This document shows positions 37,145-49,191 of a stretch of 64,000 bases of DNA, one piece after another (the first letter of the stretch is position 1; each line of letters starts with the position of its first letter). The stretch is taken from contig CM034139.1 in assembly GCA_019914995.1 (NCBI GenBank), positions 2,644,461 through 2,708,460 on the forward strand. Reading direction: 5' to 3'. The position numbers were made by a program, and so were the translations under genes. The DNA is from Acanthochlamys bracteata (Eukaryota; Streptophyta; Magnoliopsida; Pandanales; Velloziaceae). Below the pieces are notes generated by a model. The model worked only from the letters and a program-made list of their open reading frames with translations, had not been told where the DNA came from and made no database searches.

Positions 37145-40100
37145 TTACCAGGTCTCAAATTTGCCGTTGACAAAGTCATAGTGAGCTCCATGAATGGCAA
37201 GCGTCTTCTTCTCCAGCCCTTCCTTCACAAATGGGTAAGTTTTCAAATTCTCAAGGGACACATTCACTGCCTCCTGTAATATAATAATTCAGTACGGTAA
37301 TGTCAGTGATCAGAAGTAACAAAATATACAATTCAGAAGTTTAATAGTGAAGTGACAAAGTAGCAAATTAAGACTACTTTAGCAGGTCGATTGAAAGTAA
37401 TTGTCTTCAACATTTAAAGCATTTCCAGAGGCTTTTTTTTTTTTTACTTCGGCTAACTCTTGATTTAAGTAACACATTTTGCATCTCCTCTTTAGAACAG
37501 AAAAGGGTTACTCAAAGTAGGAAGACTACTTTTTGTTGATTTACCTTCTCGCACAAGCTGCACTGCTCATCAAAGGGAAGGCTGGAGCTCTCCTTCACAA
37601 CCTTCTCCCTAGCAGGCCAGCCAATCCTTACCCAGTCCTCAATGAAGTCACTGCACGCAGCATTTAAACATGAAAAGCGTAAGCAAAAACCATATATAAG
37701 ATTGATTAACCTGTGTATGAGACTGCTTTTCAGATCGAGGTGTTAACTAATTACTGTCATTTTGACATTACTTTATTATAAACAAATGACTAGTGTATAA
37801 GAATCTAATTTATGGTTAGAAGCGAGCAAAGTGGTATTTTCTGAAAATAATCCGGATCTCATGCATGGAGCAGTGGACGCTATACAGAATTCCTTGTCTT
37901 ATTTTAACATTGCTGTAAGAGCTATGGCTCCCTTAATGATTAAGCCATGAATTTTAAATTGTAAAGAGAACGAAAGCTATACATCGGAAGTGGCTCAGTG
38001 AAAGAATCTCTAGCTAGCGATCTGTACAGCAAAGGAAAATGATAGTAAAATTTTGTAGAGCAGTAGGATAGCACTTACGTGCTGGTGGAGCCATCATCCT
38101 TCATAGACATAAGCCCTTTGATTCCACCGCATCGGCTGTGCCCAATCACCAGAATGTTCTCGACCTGCAGCATTTTAATGAATTAACAAACAGCTCTCCT
38201 ATAATAAAATATTAATGAAGGATGGTTCTAGTTAATGTTGAATAAAGTTGTTTTTTAATTCTAGAGAATCAGTGCCTGCTATTTGGCAACATATCAATAT
38301 AAGAATATTGTTTATCGAAATGCATGCATGAGACCTACTGATTTAATTTGTAAACTGGGTAAAAGCCCTAGTAGAAAAGTTTGGCAAGACAAATGATTAA
38401 CCACCCAAACAACATTTTTAATTTTCAGGTAATATCTTTTTAATTTTCTTCTAATGGGTTTCGAGAAATAATCGACTACATATTAAGTATAACATTTCTT
38501 TACATTCTTAATTGACCGATTCAAGAATCCAGACATCCGAAGTTTCCCGAAATAATTTAAAAAAGCACAGATATGCTCAAGTAAGATTTTTCTCAGTAAA
38601 CAAAGGTATATTTAAAAGCATATTTGTCGAATAGGTAGCCACCAACAATTATTAGCGTGGGTCATATAGCTAGAACGTGAGCAAGAAAAAAATTTAAGCT
38701 GACCTTGAGGTGGAGAACAGCGTACTCCAGAGCAGCACCAACTCCTGCATACTTGGTCTGTAAAAAGAAACCACGAGATTAACAACTAGAACAATCATAT
38801 AGTTAGGTACCTTAAAATTTTTGTCAAGGGCCGGCCGAATCAACGGAGAAATTTTGGAGTAACTGAAGCATTTGCATTGGCAGCAACGTAGCTTAAATAG
38901 GCATATGATTGTGATTTGCAAATTCGGATGGATGTCATTTTTTCGGTTTTAATATGCGGGACAAACCTTGTCGTATGCCGGGACCATGTTGGCGATGTTG
39001 CGGATCATAAAGGCCTCACCGGGTTGGAAGTTGCACACATGCGATGGGCAAACTCTAGAGTCCGCACATGCGAACACCATGTACTGCAAATTAAAATTTA
39101 ACAATAGATCACAATTAATGGATCGGACTGATACCCAACTATACTTACTAGTCACCAATTACTATCAATTGAAAAGCATTTTATACAGAAAGTTTCCCTT
39201 GGAACAAATTAATAGTTTTCTGCTTCTGATCATTCAAGTTGATTAACTGTTGGATGAGACTCATAATTTATAAATTGATGATTAAATATATAAATGATGA
39301 AGTCACTGGCTTATGTTAGTAATCCAATGTGAACATATAGTTAATACATTAAGTTGACAAAATAGAAAATTTGAAAATATATGTTCCTTACCTTGGGGCT
39401 CTGGCCTTCTTTAAGGGGCTCAAACACATGAGTGTCCTTCCTGTAATATTGTGAAAACAAACAACATTAGCACAATTATGTCTTCTGATGATTCTATGAA
39501 AAAAAGATCAGGTCCTAAAAAATGCAATTAACAGTACAGAACATAGACAAAACTCCGCACTAAATTATGAAAACCAAACAAAGTACCTAAGAAATAGTTA
39601 TCATGGTTCTGATATGTCACAAAAAAAAAAGTAAATTTCAAATCGCGCTATAATTTTCTTATCAAGACTTTTCTGTTAATTGAGGAAGATTCCGACGCGG
39701 TAGCGATTGACCAAATGTTTAACGACCGAAATACCCCTGACAATCAATGCCGTGAAATTATTGCATTTATATATTATCACTAAATTGGTGTGATTATTAG
39801 CACTAACAAATAAGAAAAGTAAACGATGATTAAAAGAAGGGGCAAATTGGTCAGTGAGAGATGTCGCGCAAACTTACTCGAACACCTCTGTCTTGAATTT
39901 TTCGAAGCCGGACTTTATCTTCTCTACGGCATCCATCTGTGGAAAAATTCAAACACGATTCAACTCAAAATCTTAACCATAGATGCGTATTTCAATCTTA
40001 AGATTCTATAAAATAAATAACATAAATAATCTATATCTATCCGTATAAATAATAATCTCCACATTCGTCTGATACAAGTTTCATGATTTCAGATGATCAA

Positions 40101-40361
40101 TGAAGGGGGGAGAAACCAAAAATTCCAAAAGCTAATAAATTCGTCACAGCAACAGCGAAATGTTAATTGAATCGTTGCATGCGAAAACACTTGATCACAG
40201 AGGGAGAAAAAATTGATCGAAATCACAAGCATGAATTAATAAATAAAAAAAGAGATCATATTTGTGAGGAAATCACAGACACAGATCGTTCAGAAAGAAG
40301 ATTAAGATTGCAATTCAGCAAAACACCAATTAATCCTGCAAACCTTGTTGTTGTCTTCCAT
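37145..40361 (-). CDS. Beta-carbonic anhydrase, short form from an alternative first exon
   Basis: An alternative 18-bp first coding exon (40344-40361) encodes MEDNNK and ends at a GT donor (GTTTGC). It joins in phase 0 to the common exon starting ATGGATGCC at 39936, as does the plastid exon. The product would be 205 residues without a leader, so probably cytosolic. It has all zinc ligands and the same end. Upstream of this ATG is a leader-like stretch without ATG for over 100 bp, preceded by GC-richer sequence containing ACGT-type motifs, as expected of an internal promoter. Because the common exon itself starts with ATG, translation could also begin there (199 residues). Confidence 0.55.
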
Positions 40362-41983
40362 GTTAGTGGCTCTGTTTACTCTGATTGATTAGCTTTTCGC
40401 TTGAAAGAGAAACAAACTTGTTCTCTCAGGTTCCAATACTTTAGACAATAATGGCTTCTCTGTTTCTTTGACTCTACAGAAAATTCTACGGACGCTATGC
40501 CTTCGGAACAGAATTAAACGAGCGTGGATGCTGACGTGGAGTGTGATCCACTTAGAATGGGATCTCTAACGTCGACGAAGATGGGTTTACTTTTTCCAAG
40601 ACGATAAAGAGAGAGATAGGGAAAAAAAACAAAAAAAAGGAAGAGAAAAGGTTGGAGAAAATCTGAATGAGAATTTGTGCCCTTCTAAGGTTAGGAAGGT
40701 TCAGATGCGGGTGTACTTTCATATTCTGGACTCTTAACTGACATGAAAGGACGTAAAATGTCAGTGACGTTTGTGCAAAGAATAGCCACTAAAGTCAACG
40801 GTAAAATAAATGATTAAAACATTAAAGATGTATTTAATTAATCAGTAATATTGATTCTTAGAGCACATATCAGATTAATGAATTTAAATTTTTTCTTAAA
40901 ATTTTTATTTTAAATTTGTTTTTAAATACAATTAAATGTAAAAATTAGTTACCAAATAAGAAGCATACAAAATTCTCTGATATTTATTCTAGGTTTCAAA
41001 TTTTAGTTAAGGCATGTTTAGCATAGTATCCAAAAATTTTTAAATCCAAATGATAGATTAAATTTTTTGACCTAGACGGTTCCAATCCGTTTAATTTACG
41101 GCATCTAATATTGTAAATATATTTCAACGATTATGATTACTTTATATTAATTGGATCATTTTAAATGGTGGATCCACTTTATTTTTTTCTTTTATTACTT
41201 TATTATTTTTAAAGTAAAAAAAATTATAAATAAATTTTTTTTTATTTGTATACAATTTATTATATTTTTAAAATTTAAAAAATTATAAAATATTCTTAAA
41301 GTAATAAAAAATGTACAAATTTAAAATTAAAAAAAAAACAGTGTTATAATCACCGTCAAACATCTCCCAAAAGTCGCATTTATGTCAGCGCTACCTAAAG
41401 CTAACTTAATGACTATTATAATTCAGAGCAGCATTATTTAACTTAGCAGGAAACGCAACCATGGGACACGTTGTTTCAGATTCATCTACATAGATCTATA
41501 TAGATAAAGCACTTTTATTTTATTATTATTAACTTTTATTTTTTAAAATAAAAAAACAAGTTTTATTAAATATTGTTTATTCAAATTTTTTTATTTATAA
41601 ATACTTGCGAACTTCCCCTTCAAAATTTCCAACAGATAGATGACTATTAAATTCAGAAACAGAATTATTTAAACTTAATTAGCTGGAAACCCAACCATGG
41701 GACACGTTGTTTGAGATACATTCTACACAGATCTATAGAAGAGAGAGTATGGATTTGGTATACTGTAGATCGTACGTACCACTGGTGATTCTGCAGTCGC
41801 TGCGAAGACGGGTTTGTTGCTAATGAGTCTTGGAAACTTCGGGGAGGAAGAAGAAGCAGGGAAAGATTGCTGTGAAGGAGTTGATGCAGAGAAACGAACG
41901 ACGAGAGCAGGCTTGGCGCAGCAGTTGATGTAGCAACCCTGCACTGCAGTGCTCGACATTTTTTGTGCCGGAACTGCAGTCAT
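37145..41983 (-). CDS. Beta-carbonic anhydrase, plastid-leader form
   Basis: Zinc enzyme interconverting CO2 and bicarbonate, here with a plastid leader. Exons: 41780-41983, 39878-39936, 39392-39440, 38967-39083, 38704-38757, 38079-38164, 37545-37650, 37145-37273 (804 bp, 267 residues). The first exon is Ser/Pro/Ala-rich and ends [19 protein letters not shown], like the end of plant plastid beta-CA leaders. Zinc ligands Cys110 (in CADSR), His170 and Cys173 (in GHSRCGG) are present, as is the [13 protein letters not shown] region. Compared with usual plant beta-CAs, the roughly 50-residue helical segment between leader and core is absent, and the protein stops at GKFETW without the usual C-terminal tail of about 12-18 residues. 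The start could be Met1 (41983) or Met9 (41959). Confidence 0.9.
40362..40720 (-). promoter_or_regulatory. Putative internal promoter and leader of the short carbonic anhydrase form
   Basis: Between the short-form ATG and about 40720 the sequence departs from the AT-rich intron. It contains CCACGTCAGC-like words, a long pyrimidine stretch on the minus strand (about 40590-40650) and a leader-like segment next to the ATG. These are features of a plant core promoter and 5' untranslated region and would explain why a short exon with its own ATG lies inside the 1.8-kb intron. Confidence 0.4.
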
Positions 41984-41990
41984 TGGAACG

Positions 41991-42000
41991 GGTTTTATAG
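41991..42000 (-). promoter_or_regulatory. TATA-like element before the plastid-form start
   Basis: CTATAAAACC on the minus strand lies only about 10 bp upstream of the first ATG (41983). If it is the TATA box, transcription would begin near 41965, inside the first eight codons, and Met9 (41959) would be the start with an extremely short leader. If not, transcription starts further upstream. It bears on the choice of start. Confidence 0.35.
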
Positions 42001-42909
42001 GAAGAGATTATGAGCTAGGGAACTGGTACTAGTACTGATATTGTGGTGAGGGAATTAATTGGATTTTTCATGGCTGCCATGAAATGGTTGCAGATAGATC
42101 AATAGATAGAGAGAAGGTTCTCTGCCAACCGTTGTAACCAATGTTCCTAGCTTATGGACATCATTATCGGAAGCTGGTAATTCAAATTAAAAGGGAGCCA
42201 AGTTTCGGAGGGTGGTGTTTTATTGTGGTTGGTGAATATGCTTGGATCATGTGTGGAACTTAAGACATCCATGCATGATTAGGAAGCAGTAATTGATCCA
42301 TGGTCCTTACAAACTTAAAGGACTGTTTGGCATTTGCTTATGCCTCCTAATTATTGGGAGGTGTTTAGTAGTGTTATATGGTATTGTTTTTCATTCCTAA
42401 AAATTTTTCACATATTTCATTAAGTATTTAATTTATAATTTTTTTAATTTTGAAAATATTGAATCCCAACACTAAAAAAATTGAACAATTTTTTAGGATT
42501 AGCATGTTCTATTTATAAATACATACTCATTCTAATATCCATCTAATGTGAAATTATTAATAGGCCACCTGTTAAGCCCAACAAGCTATGATTTATTCGG
42601 TTCAATTCAAATCGAGTTACTGGTCCATCTTCAAATTAACTAGCTCGTTTTTCACTTGAGCACAGTCTCAAACTCTTACGATACTAATATAGTCCTAAAC
42701 TACCAAACTAGTCTGTCTTTCACTCAGGCCAATCATATCCTACACGCTACTAACGCAGGCATAGTCTAACTTAGATATCTAACAATTTTTAATTTTTGAA
42801 AAATTAAACTCATTTAAAAAAATTAAAATATTCTTCATTATAAAAAAATTTCTTATCATAAATACTTTCAAACGACTTCTTTATCTTTTCTTCAACTTTT
42901 TAGTTTTAT

Positions 42910-42982
42910 GGTATTCTAAATTTTAAAAGGTATGGTAAATTGTACATTATGAAATCATTATACGTATAATTTATTTTATTTT
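42910..42982. repeat. Copy A of a MITE-like repeat
   Basis: This segment aligns with 61261-61332 over about 72 bp (core TGTACATTATGAAATC against CGTACATTATAAAATC, then TATACGTATAATTT against TATATGTATAATTT). Both copies sit in AT-rich surroundings with 'AAACA'-type ends, so a shared small DNA transposon is likely. Confidence 0.55.
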
Positions 42983-44205
42983 GAAGTTAACAAATTCAAA
43001 AATAATTTCTAAAAACTTACCAAAGACTTGTTTTTACCAAAAGCATATTTTCAAAAGCAATTCACCCCTTACTAACCATTTGCCCATTACATTTTGTTAA
43101 TAATAAAAATATTGAAAAAAAAGTTACATAACTTCGTATTCAAATCAAACTTGCTGACCAGCAGGTTAGGCGTAATGGAAGCCGCTACTAATTAACAAAG
43201 TATTGTGATCTCAAATTAATTTTGATTGTGCTTATGTGTGTCTATGAGGAAATCATCCTTTAAATGTAGCCTTCAGAAATAAGCTCCTTGAGGATGTAAA
43301 ATTAGCATAGTCTATAATACTATACTATATATAAAAAAGTTTTAATTTTTAGAAATTTATCCTGGATATTATATTAATCATGATTTGCACATACATATAT
43401 TATATATATATATATATATCTTTGGAAAACAACTAGTTCTAGAATGAGCAATTTGTAAATTGCTAAAAAATCACAGGTAAGCTCTTACTCCTAACTAAAA
43501 TTAACAACACTTGTTTAGATGGGCACATAAATTTGTGGTCATCCACTGAAAGGATTCATCCTTCCACTCAAGACTTGGATGAAAACTTTGTACTGCTAGA
43601 AATCTAGATTTTAACCTACAAGGGGACGACTTCAATTCTATTGTATATGTTATCTAAGGAGAATTTATTGTTCCAACAAATTGATAACCACCATATATCT
43701 CAGAAGATAAGGTCCCTTATGGTCACTAGTAGAGAGGGTCAATGTATTCCAAATCAATTAACCAAGTAATCCGCGATATATTGCTTATATATCTTTTCTT
43801 TTTCGCTGCTCTGATCAATACAACGACGATGCGCCTCTGCGCAATGAAGACGCCCGCAGATGTCTTCGTCAGTAGGATTGAGTTTTTGGTTAGTGCTCTA
43901 TATATATCCAATCCATATGTACCCAAGCGATCACCAAATAGCCACAATTGAAGAAGATGAACCACATCCACATACTACAGTTATGGAGGTCATTAGCTAA
44001 TGTGGATAAGCTAATTAAGGTATAGCTTTCCTTCAATAGATAGACCAATCAAGCTTGATCAGTGGCTTTAAAGACCATACTAGCTAGCTAGGTACTGCAC
44101 AAGTGCCTTCTTCTTAAAGCACTATATATGGTCATCTCAGGGATTCTACCAAGAAATATTCTACCAGAGACTACATGCATGCCTATATATCACAACATAA
44201 AACTA

Positions 44206-44295
44206 TGCAATAATGAACCACAGACAAAAATATATAAATTAAAAGAGAATAAGCATAAAACCCAAGCTTTTGGTTCATGCAATAATGAACCACAG
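44206..44295. repeat. 18-bp direct repeat
   Basis: TGCAATAATGAACCACAG occurs at 44206-44223 and at 44278-44295. Confidence 0.85.
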
Positions 44296-44615
44296 TCAAA
44301 TATTTACTTAAAAGTAACTTCTTATGTTCATTAGTATTATTTCTTTTTATAATGTACTTATCAAAAACTCAACTCAAAATTAAAGTCACAATATAAAAAT
44401 CACTTTCTGTAAAAAAAAAATTTTAACCTAAGCATAGAACCTCTAACTTTTTAGTTCATGCATGTTCAACCATGTAGTAGTGTAAACCTTTTGGACCTCC
44501 TACATTTCTATAATAATTTGGAGCATTATAATCCAAATTATAGTTACTATCACAATTACATCAAAATTGATGATTGTAATAAATTCCGGTTCAAATCAGT
44601 CAATAAAATAGTGAC

Positions 44616-44723
44616 ATATTTTGTAAATGCTTAGACTTATTTTGTATGTAGTGACATATTTTGTATGTATCATGCTAATTACAATCACTGACTAATAATA
44701 TTTTGTAAATGCTTAGACTTATT
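44616..44723. repeat. 26-bp direct repeat
   Basis: ATATTTTGTAAATGCTTAGA plus CTTATT occurs identically at 44616-44641 and 44698-44723. A partial copy (GACATATTTTGTATGTA) lies between them. Confidence 0.85.
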
Positions 44724-47700
44724 GGTAATTTCTTATCATAATAAAAGATCCTAAATTTTGGGTCTCAGCAAATACACAGAACAAGAAGATCTTTCTTATA
44801 TATCCATAATTTAAGAAAGTAATAATAGTTATAGTTATTTCACTTGGGACATTTGGAAATGTTTAAAATAAAAAAAAATTCTTAAAATTATTTTGAAGTT
44901 TTTAGAAAAATAAATTTGACTTTTTAACCTAAAAACATAATAATTATACATATAAAAATTCTACGATATAAAATTTATCAGTATTTTTTAATTTTTTTTA
45001 AATAATAAAAAATATAAAAAATTTTCTAGAATCAAAATTAGTACGAAACAACTGCCAAACACCCGCTTCACCCAAAAAACTGAAAAAAGAAAAGTGAAAC
45101 ATAATTAACCTTTACTAGTTATATTTAACCTTTCATGATTATGATCCGATGTAGAAGTAAAAGTTTATATGAAAAAAATAGCTTATAAGAGGAAAAATAT
45201 TAAAGTTTGGTAAACTTAGTTTATATCTAAATAATGGATGCTATATAATTGGTTATTAGTAGTTATATTTGAACTTTACAAGAATTAAGGTATGCTCCTA
45301 TAGCTTACTTCCTCGTTAAAAATCGATTTAAGCTAACTTCTAATTACAAAAAAGAACATAAAAATTATTTCTAATTTATTTTTTTCTAATACTTCTCCTT
45401 CTCTCTCTATATATAACAACTTTTAAAAGCCGAATGTTATGCCAATTAAGATTTTCTGTATAACATAGTACAACATAATTAAAGTACATCTCAGTTTTAT
45501 GTTATAGTTCTGATAGGTAAATATCATTTCATCCAATTCTTGTATTAATTTAATATAATCTTCATTTTAATTTATTTTTTTATTAAGATATATTATCAAG
45601 AAAGAGATTATAAATTAATTAAAAATTTTCATATCAATTCTACAGTGAAGTATCAATTATCAATTCTATTTCATTAATTATTGCAAAACAAATTTCCATA
45701 AATCACAGTTGTTAAAAATTTAAGAAAACAGTGCTCGTAAGTATGTTGAAATTTCGGTATGAAAAGCTCAAGTAATTAAATACAAGAAATGAAGAAAATA
45801 TTTCACTTACTTTTTCCCGGCGGTAACTCATTACATTGGAATGCCATTTCCCATGCACAAGCTCGACAGCTCGCAATGAATCTCTTCTTTTCTTCTTAAA
45901 AAAGTTTTTCAGGTATTTATTTTATAGTTCGAATCAGAAAAGATTGAAATGGAGAAAATGAACAAGATGTTGCCATGCTAACGACAGTGTTACGTTACTA
46001 ATGAAATTGATACACCATTCAAGTAATTTGAAGCCCAAGCCCGAAACAAGGCCGCGTAGCCCAGCTCAGTATGAGCCCAATCACTTATGGAGATAAAGGT
46101 TGTTTGGGTCCCGTCACTTGTAGACCCAACACCCAAACAATGGTTTGCTATTTTCAGACGGGGTTGGGTCCGGTCTTTCTTTACGGGTCGAAGAATTTTA
46201 GATTAAAATTTGTAATTTTTGGTTATGTATTTTGGTAGGAATTAAGGACAGCAAGGAAAAGAAATTAAACGAAAAATATGTATTTTCTTAAAGGTTTTTG
46301 CTACAATTTGATGTTTGATCCTTGCATAATCAATTAAAAAAAAAAGGATGAATTATATATATATTTCACGTCTATTTTATGAAATAGCACCATTTAGTTG
46401 ACCGAAAAATAGAACTTTCTAAGCTGAGATGTTAGTGAATATGACAATTTAATTATTTAAAAGTTAAAAATAATCACATAAGCACAACACAGACAATTTA
46501 CATGTTTCAACAAATAACTTTGCATATTCTATTATCACTTTATTTGAATGAAACTCACTATTTTTAGTTTGAAAAACAATGATACTTAGGTAAACTGCTT
46601 GACCAAGCACACCACACTTGTATTAACTGGTTCATTTCTTGAGATGAACCCACAGCAGACTCACCACCCTCTTACCTATTGTTGTACTCACAATACTTCA
46701 AAAATAGTTGTACTGTGAAAGCTTCGCCAAGCCTTTTATTCCAAGTGCAATTAGCACTACACGTTTCTGTGTGTTACAACTCTAGTGTACAGGTCATAAT
46801 TTATCTCCAAATAAGAACTTTCAAATTAAATCGTATGAATAGATCAAAAGAAAGCCAATGACAAAAAGTTGATGTGCTTGTGTTAGGGAATTGAAGCTAT
46901 GGGTAAGTCTTTTTAAAATTTCTCTCTTGCTCTCTTCGTCAGCTTTGTTGTTGTGTGGTCTTGTTTTATTTATATTGCTTCTTATTCAGCTGTCAACTTC
47001 CTTAAAATTTCTATCGTTAGAGAAATTTTTCTATTGCCGCTAATCATTTGGAACTTCAAGGTCTTGTCTTCAATGTGTTGCGCCGCTATTATTCGTCGAT
47101 CAACCTGTTGAGCCATTCTAAGTCTGATCCGACTGAGTGAAATGAGATCTTGCCGAATTTTGATCCAGCATTTACTTTGGCTTTTTCTGAGACGATTTAA
47201 CATCTCTGTTGCAATTAGTGAGGCCGCCGACAATGAGAATTTTAAACTCATATTAGTGCTATTTTATTTCCTTTACTTGCTGAATTTTGATTGTGTAGCC
47301 TCTAGTTAGTATTTCATTAACCTAGTTGACTGAGTCACTTGTTATTGACTTGTGTCAATGTAACTAGGTGAGAGTCGATGTTGATATGTTTTTGATGAAT
47401 GATTTGAGTTAGGCTGAGATTTGAAATATGTTATAGTAAGTGATCTTATGTCGAGTCAGGTTCAATATTGATATAGTCAACAGCATTTTCTTTGTTCATA
47501 TATGTTATATCTCACGGCTCCTCTGCTTCAACAACTTCAAATACGAACTCTGTCTTCAGTGAGCAACTTTTCTACAAAATATTTGATTATATTGCGACTG
47601 ATTTGTGTAAAGAGTCTGTTCGTATTTTGCTTGTGTTCAACAATTTTTCTTATATGTTCATGTTGTGCTAAGTCAACATTTAGATTCAATTCATTAGTAT

Positions 47701-47840
47701 ATATAACTCATAAAATTATAATTCTTAATTCTTATAATCATCAAAGTAATTTTGGAGTTTCAACACAATCTTTAATAGATGAAAATTTTATATCTATCAA
47801 AGTCATTGGTTTTTGGGTTTATAAAATACAGACCCAATCT

Positions 47841-47945
47841 TAGGGGTGGCAAATTTCGACCCGACCCGAAACCGATCCGAAAAGATCGGACTCGGGTCAA
47901 GCTTTAGTCGGGTTCGGGTCGATCCGAATATGACCCGAAAATCTT
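47841..47945 (+). mobile_element. hAT-like terminal fragment
   Basis: It begins TAGGGGTGGCAAATTTCGAC and continues with repeated CCCGACCCG and GGGTCGG words. TAGGGGTGGCAA followed by such words is a frequent terminus of non-autonomous plant hAT elements. The opposite terminus with the inverted copy was not found, so this is a fragment or a decayed element running into 48.4 kb. Confidence 0.5.
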
Positions 47946-49017
47946 TACTTGATTCAGATCGAGTTCGGGTTGATTCAAAATTGACCCGTTTAACTCGTAT
48001 AACTATTTATATAGTATATATTATTTAACAATTAAAAAATAATACAAAAAATTTAAATTTAATTTGTATATATATATTTTTTAATTTATCTTAATTTAAC
48101 TAATTTTTATTTAATTTATAAATTTTGTCAAAATTAATATTTTCTTTTTAAATATATTATAATTAATAATTTTTATATATTATTATTAAAATTTAATATT
48201 TATAATTTTAATAATTTTAATTATTAAATAGGTCGACTTGAGTTTAATCCGACTATAAATAGGTTGGATTAGGATTGACAATTTTGATCCTTATAAATAA
48301 ATAAATTGTGTTAAAATTAAACAATTTTGACCAGGTTATTATGTGATCGACTCCGAAATCCGAATTGCTACTCCGACCCATTCTTGATGCAATAGTGTAT
48401 GCACAATTTTAATTGGAAATCAGAATTGATTCAAAATCAATTACTAGTATTTGCGATTGTTTAGAAATATTTAAAATAAAAATATTTTAAGAGAGAAAAG
48501 CTTATTCTGAGTTTTTTAAACGAACTTTGAAAAATAATAATTTACATATTTTATTTATATTTATTGAGAAATTAAAAGTTAAAACAAAATGATAAAATGA
48601 GATAAAAAAATTTCACTGAACAATCTCGTAATATTTTGGCTCGATGGATTATCATAGAATTAGTATTATTATTTCTCTTCGAATAAATAGTACTTTACTT
48701 ATATTATATTTATATTTAATACTTTGATTAGATTCATAATAATATATTTTATTATTTTATTAATTTAAATAAACATTATGGCGTTACTATTTCGCTTCGG
48801 AGAAAAAATCAATCAATTGAAGGAAAAGAAAGCGCTGTTTGTTTCAGGAATTGCTGACTCGGATAGCGTGATAGAGTAGTAAAGTAGATGATGTCTCATC
48901 ATCAAGCATGGAAACCACTTGAAGTGCTCACACACATCGACACGCCTGTTTCATTTTCCATTTCCATTCCCCGGTTAATAAAAGTTAAATACCATATTCT
49001 TTCTATATAACCAAAAT

Positions 49018-49046
49018 TTCTTTTCTTTTCTTTTCTTTTCTCTTTT
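49018..49046. repeat. Pyrimidine (CTTTT)n tract upstream of the AMSH-like gene
   Basis: Repeated TTTTC units lie about 150 bp upstream of the AMSH-like ATG, in the expected promoter or 5' untranslated region. Such Y patches are common in plant core promoters. Confidence 0.7.
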
Positions 49047-49191
49047 AAATCCATTCATTCATCTCTATCCCTAACCCAGAACCAGGTCTTTTTCCGTATT
49101 GTTATTCTTGTAATCTTCTGTTCTGATTTTAGAAGCAAAGGTTTCAACTTTGAAAAGATGACGACTTAGACACGGGGTACAGTTATCATCA

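Larger units (their letters stand above)
42001..49191. other. Large AT-rich spacer between carbonic anhydrase and AMSH-like gene
   Basis: Seven kilobases without a supported gene. It carries promoter regions of both flanking genes, which are divergent, plus MITE-like repeats and microsatellites such as the TA run near 43398-43419. The open frames at 43726-43971, 46982-47251 and 47502-47843 show no recognisable domain. GC-richer patches at 46020-46200 and 47840-47950 look like transposon ends. Confidence 0.5.

Noticed and set aside
46982-47251. 89-residue minus-strand open frame rich in Arg, Ile and Leu
   Set aside because: No recognisable domain; opposite-strand frames are similarly open, and there is no sign of splicing into neighbours.
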